The notes under the pieces: generated by a model | Told to the model about the DNA's origin: nothing | What the model saw: the letters and a program-made list of their open reading frames with translations, nothing else | Database searches by the model: none | NCBI GenBank assembly: GCA_029263315.1 | Contig: JAJCXR010000041.1 | Span: 62,001 to 126,000, forward strand | DNA from: Acidobacteriota bacterium | GTDB lineage: Bacteria; Acidobacteriota; Thermoanaerobaculia; Multivoradales; J023 | DNA length: 64,000 bases | Direction: 5' to 3' | Shown: piece after piece, positions 61,212 to 64,000 of the stretch | Layout: the number at the start of each line of letters is the position of its first letter | Position numbering within the stretch: the stretch's first letter is position 1 | Made by a program: the position numbers and the translations under genes

Positions 61212-62687
61212 CTACAGGTAACCGAGACTCTTCAACTGCTCGATCATCTCCGGCGTCAGGTCGCGGCTCCCCACCTCACCGACGATGGGACGCAGCGTCT
61301 TTTCCTGCTCGCGCCAGGATTTCAGCTCCTGTTTCAGCCGCCGGGTGATCGACACATCCTGTTGCTTGATATCCCGTTGCTCAAAAGGGTCTTGCACCGT
61401 GTCGTAGAGGGCAAAGGTGGCATCGGGCCGCAGATGGAGCTTGTGACGCCCATCGTGGACGGCGTGGTGGGCCCCCACCGCTCGGCTGGTAAAGGCCGTG
61501 TGGGCTGGATACCCTGCGCCATCGCTGAACAGCAAGGGCGCCAAGCTCTGACCTTGCAGCAAGGGCGGCGCCTCACTGCCGGCCAACTCCGCCAGGGTGG
61601 GATAGAGGTCGATGCTGCGGACGACCTGCTGTAGACGCTGGCCAGACGTCAGGCCGGGGCCCTGGGCGAGGAGGGGAATACGGATCACCGACTCCGCCAA
61701 ATCGTATCCGTGGGTGGTCTGCCGGTGCCCCTGGCGACCCGGCTCGAAGAAGCTCTCACCGTGATCGGCGGTGATGATGACCATGGTGTTGTCGGCCACA
61801 CCGGCGGTGGCGAGGACCTCCGGCAGGCGCGACAACCGGCGATCGAGGCTGGCCAAGGATGCGTCGTAGAGATCGATGTAGGTCTCTTTGAGATCTTCCG
61901 GCACGGGCTCCGGGGCGGCGACGGCCCGATTCATCGCCTGACTGATATCGTTTGGAAAATGCTTGAACTCTTCCTCGGTGGGCACCACTTCGCCGCGGTT
62001 GAAGCGCAGAAAATCCTCGTATTCGGGCGTGTAGGGAACATGGGCATCGAGGGAGAAGAGCAGGTAGAAAAATGGCTTGCCGGTCGGCAGATCGGCGAGA
62101 AAATTCGCCAAGTCGTCGACCATGCGCGCCGTTGGCAGACGATGTTGAGTGACGCTGTCATCGCACCCCTGGGTGAGGTTGAAAAATTCTCCGGCGTTGA
62201 CATTGTTGACCCGGCAGCCCGTCGCATAACCCGCCTCCTTCAAGTTCTCCGGCAGGGTGACCACCAAATCCGGCAAGGTTCGGGGGGCTTCCCCGTCGCC
62301 CTTCAGGATGGAGTGGATTGGGTAATCGTCGATCATCTGATGGACGTTGGGTGTCAAACCCGTGTAGAGACTGGCGGCCGACGGTTTGGTCCACGACGAG
62401 GCGCTGAAGGCTTGCTCGAATTGCACACCTTGGGAGGCGAAGGCATCGAGAAACGGCGTCGTCGGGCGGTCATACCCACCAAATCCGGTGTGATCGTGGC
62501 GGAATGAGCACAGCACCACGAGCAGAATGTTGGGTTGCTCGGGGGTCGTGTAGTCCAAGGTCGGCCGGGCCGGTATTTCTTGCTCAGGCCGGCAACCGGA
62601 CAGCAACAAACCCAGGCCGATCACCAGGACGAGCGACAGGGTCCGAAACGGGCCTTTAGGCGGTCGGATTTGGCGGATGATTTTCAT
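61212..62687 (-). CDS. Sulfatase-fold lipoprotein with atypical active site
   Basis: The 491-residue protein has a lipobox (L-L-S-G-C, Cys32) and an alkaline-phosphatase/sulfatase fold. Family members usually show D-x-x-R-x-D-H for metal binding; here it reads C60-S-F-R-H-D-H, so the first Asp is a Cys. The nucleophile position of the C/S-x-P-S motif is T100 (WTKPSAASLYTG), so formylglycine cannot form. The C-terminal metal site ITADHGESF and the helical HGYDLAESVIRIP block are intact. It may be a phosphodiesterase or phosphotransferase rather than a sulfatase, or inactive. Confidence 0.84.
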   Translation of the reverse strand: MKIIRQIRPPKGPFRTLSLVLVIGLGLLLSGCRPEQEIPARPTLDYTTPEQPNILLVVLCSFRHDHTGFGGYDRPTTPFLDAFASQGVQFEQAFSASSWTKPSAASLYTGLTPNVHQMIDDYPIHSILKGDGEAPRTLPDLVVTLPENLKEAGYATGCRVNNVNAGEFFNLTQGCDDSVTQHRLPTARMVDDLANFLADLPTGKPFFYLLFSLDAHVPYTPEYEDFLRFNRGEVVPTEEEFKHFPNDISQAMNRAVAAPEPVPEDLKETYIDLYDASLASLDRRLSRLPEVLATAGVADNTMVIITADHGESFFEPGRQGHRQTTHGYDLAESVIRIPLLAQGPGLTSGQRLQQVVRSIDLYPTLAELAGSEAPPLLQGQSLAPLLFSDGAGYPAHTAFTSRAVGAHHAVHDGRHKLHLRPDATFALYDTVQDPFEQRDIKQQDVSITRRLKQELKSWREQEKTLRPIVGEVGSRDLTPEMIEQLKSLGYL

Positions 62688-63250
62688 GGCCGGATCATTC
62701 CATGTCCCGTCCTCGGTCGTCAAAAAGGCGAGGCCGCTTAGGTATTCTTAGTCACATTCAGCGAGCTTGCTCACTGCAGGCCTCTCGCCCTTGAAACAGG
62801 AGGACAAGGGGGATTTTCTTCGACGCCGAGATCAGCTGGATGTCGGCAGCACCGCCGTTGACGAGCGCATAAATTCGCTCGCTACAACATTTCGTCACTC
62901 CGGGACGCCGGACAGCGGCGTCTTTGATCCCGGAGGGATACTCCCTATGAGACCGGGGTCAGGAGCGCAGCGACGCCACCCCGGGAGGGTCTCCGGCCTT
63001 CCCCCATTGACAAAGGTGGATGCCTGAATATCAATTCTACGCTGGCCAGCTCAGGAGCCTCGGGAGCAGCGCAAGGGCCGACCGCCCCTCGCAACGTTCT
63101 GGCTAGAACAGGGCGAGGCCGCCCAAGTATTCTCGGAACCTTTTCTCGGGTGGTAAAGTCCATCCGGCAAAGCACACCACAAGATATCCAGGCGGCGCGG
63201 GTCTCCTGGGCCTGGGCGAGACCAGCGCACAACCAAGGGGATTCCCCGCC
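62688..63250. other. Divergent intergenic region (563 bases)
   Basis: I see no convincing gene. A 25-bp segment beginning GGCGAGGCCGC occurs at 62727 and again, with a few changes, at 63112. A hairpin with GGTCTC (63200) and GAGACC (63218) lies near the serine hydrolase start. AGGGTCTCCGGCCT near 62988 is shared with the SulP upstream region. Confidence 0.42.
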
Positions 63251-64000
63251 ATGAATCATCACTTTCGAATCGAGCTCTTCACCGTCTGCTGCCTGTGGCT
63301 GCTCAGCCCCATACCGATCTTTGCCGAATCGCCCTATGACGGCCATTGGCAAGGGGCCATCGAGTTGCCCACCGGCAGCTTGGAATTCGATGTCGACTTC
63401 ATCAGCGACGCCGCCGGCAAGGTGGACGGCGACATCAGCATCCCGGTGCAGAATCTCCAGGATCTCGACCTGAACGTCCTCGAGCAGAGCGACGACGGCC
63501 TGCGCTTCCGGATTCCAGGCATTCCCGGCGATCCCCGCTTCGATGGCACCCTATCGGCCGACGGCAACCGCCTCACCGGCGCTTTCAACCAAGGACAGGC
63601 GGCCCTCACCTTCGTCCTCAGCCGTGCCCTCGACCCCGGCCTCGAGGTGGAGAGCGCCTTGGTCGGTTTCGAAGACTTGGTGCACAAGGCGATCGCCGAC
63701 TTCAACGTGCCCGGCCTCGGCCTGGCCATCGTTCGGGGCGATCAGGTGGTGTACGCCGAAGGTTTTGGCCATCGCGATCTAGAGCGCAAGCTGCCGATGA
63801 CCGCCGACACCCTATTCGCCATCGGTTCCACCACCAAGGGCATGACCTCGACGGTGCTCGCCATGCAAGCGGAGGAAGGTCTGTTGGACTGGGAGGAGCC
63901 CCTGGTCCGCTACTTGCCGAGCTTCCGCCTGGCCGACCCGATGATCACCGCCCGCCTGACAGCGCGGGATCTGGTGACCCACCGCTCCGGCATGTCGCGG
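63251..64000 (+). CDS. Beta-lactamase-family serine hydrolase, N-terminal part
   Basis: The reading frame is open from ATG 63251 to the window end (250 codons), so it is truncated by the window. It has a signal peptide (LFTVCCLWLLSPIPIFA), a first domain of about 120 residues with a beta-type pattern (DGHWQGAIELP, LSFVL-like strands), then the serine beta-lactamase/PBP-like domain. That domain has S193-x-x-K196 (IGSTTKG) and the following LVTHRSGMS block. AAGGGGA lies before the start codon, partly able to pair with the CCCC after it. It is likely an exported esterase or peptidase of the class C-like group. Confidence 0.87.
   Translation, partial: MNHHFRIELFTVCCLWLLSPIPIFAESPYDGHWQGAIELPTGSLEFDVDFISDAAGKVDGDISIPVQNLQDLDLNVLEQSDDGLRFRIPGIPGDPRFDGTLSADGNRLTGAFNQGQAALTFVLSRALDPGLEVESALVGFEDLVHKAIADFNVPGLGLAIVRGDQVVYAEGFGHRDLERKLPMTADTLFAIGSTTKGMTSTVLAMQAEEGLLDWEEPLVRYLPSFRLADPMITARLTARDLVTHRSGMSR

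Noticed and set aside
62945..63352. 135-codon minus-strand frame overlapping the serine hydrolase start
   Set aside because: No domain, no ribosome site, and it overlaps a supported signal-peptide-coding region.

Overview
The window is GC-rich bacterial chromosome, densely coded on both strands, beginning inside pdxJ and ending inside a beta-lactamase-fold serine hydrolase gene. Several traits suggest Acidobacteriota, possibly near the Thermoanaerobaculia. These are a PadR regulator next to a very long MacB-like permease (36.4-39.5 kb), a MoxR/DUF58/Bat operon, and secreted matrixin-type proteases, one carrying a duplicated C-terminal 'CLL..GRF..V..WFF' domain of a kind I associate with that phylum. 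The placement is an inference from gene content, not a phylogenetic result. I found no rRNA, tRNA, insertion sequence, prophage or CRISPR array.

Layout. 0-3.1 kb: pdxJ end, an RlpA-like lipoprotein, and a DHH phosphoesterase with a D-Ala-D-Ala ligase. 3.2-6.7 kb: an accessory, AT-richer island of secreted proteins formed by tandem duplication and partial deletion. 6.7-9.5 kb: serA and a class V aminotransferase (serine biosynthesis). 9.6-11.9 kb: moaC, a NamZ-like muramidase and an unknown gene. 12-20 kb: a glycosyltransferase, HU, and the housekeeping run ftsK-fmt-rsmB plus rsmA. 20.2-29 kb: a tightly coupled MoxR-DUF58-BatA-E operon. 29-34.2 kb: a GAF-GGDEF protein, a 977-residue metalloprotease and a cobalamin adenosyltransferase. 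34.2-36.2 kb: a Phd/VapC toxin-antitoxin pair and a DUF368 lipid-carrier transporter. 36.4-41.1 kb: the ADOP permease with PadR, and a CPBP protease divergent from an ArsR-like regulator around a perfect operator-like palindrome. 41.1-43.8 kb: two divergent citrate synthase homologues, one fused to an HTH. 44-48.9 kb: an AT-richer SulP transporter, an acyl-CoA synthetase and two small unknown genes. 49.4-55 kb: an operon of ATP-grasp ligase, GNAT, N-succinylamino-acid racemase-type enolase and an SLC12-like transporter. 55.1-61.1 kb: two MscS channels, an outer-membrane protein gene split by an in-frame TAG, and an ECF sigma/anti-sigma pair. 61.2-64 kb: a sulfatase-fold lipoprotein and the serine hydrolase.

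The strongest candidate for something new is the 49.4-55 kb operon. A good promoter (TTGACG-N17-TCTAAT) places the transcription start almost on the ATG of a 39-codon ORF with a Met-Cys-Met-Cys-Cys-Cys run. About 50 nt after its stop lies a strong intrinsic terminator, then the ATP-grasp gene. This looks like a leaderless, cysteine-responsive attenuator. Further down the same operon, the racemase stop codon is joined to the transporter start by a relay of three ATGA stop/start overlaps that creates two 6-codon mini-ORFs, produced by a 17-bp tandem duplication. Short tandem duplications of 15-19 bp recur at about a dozen other places here, often at gene ends, starts or leaders, which suggests a general mutational habit of this genome.
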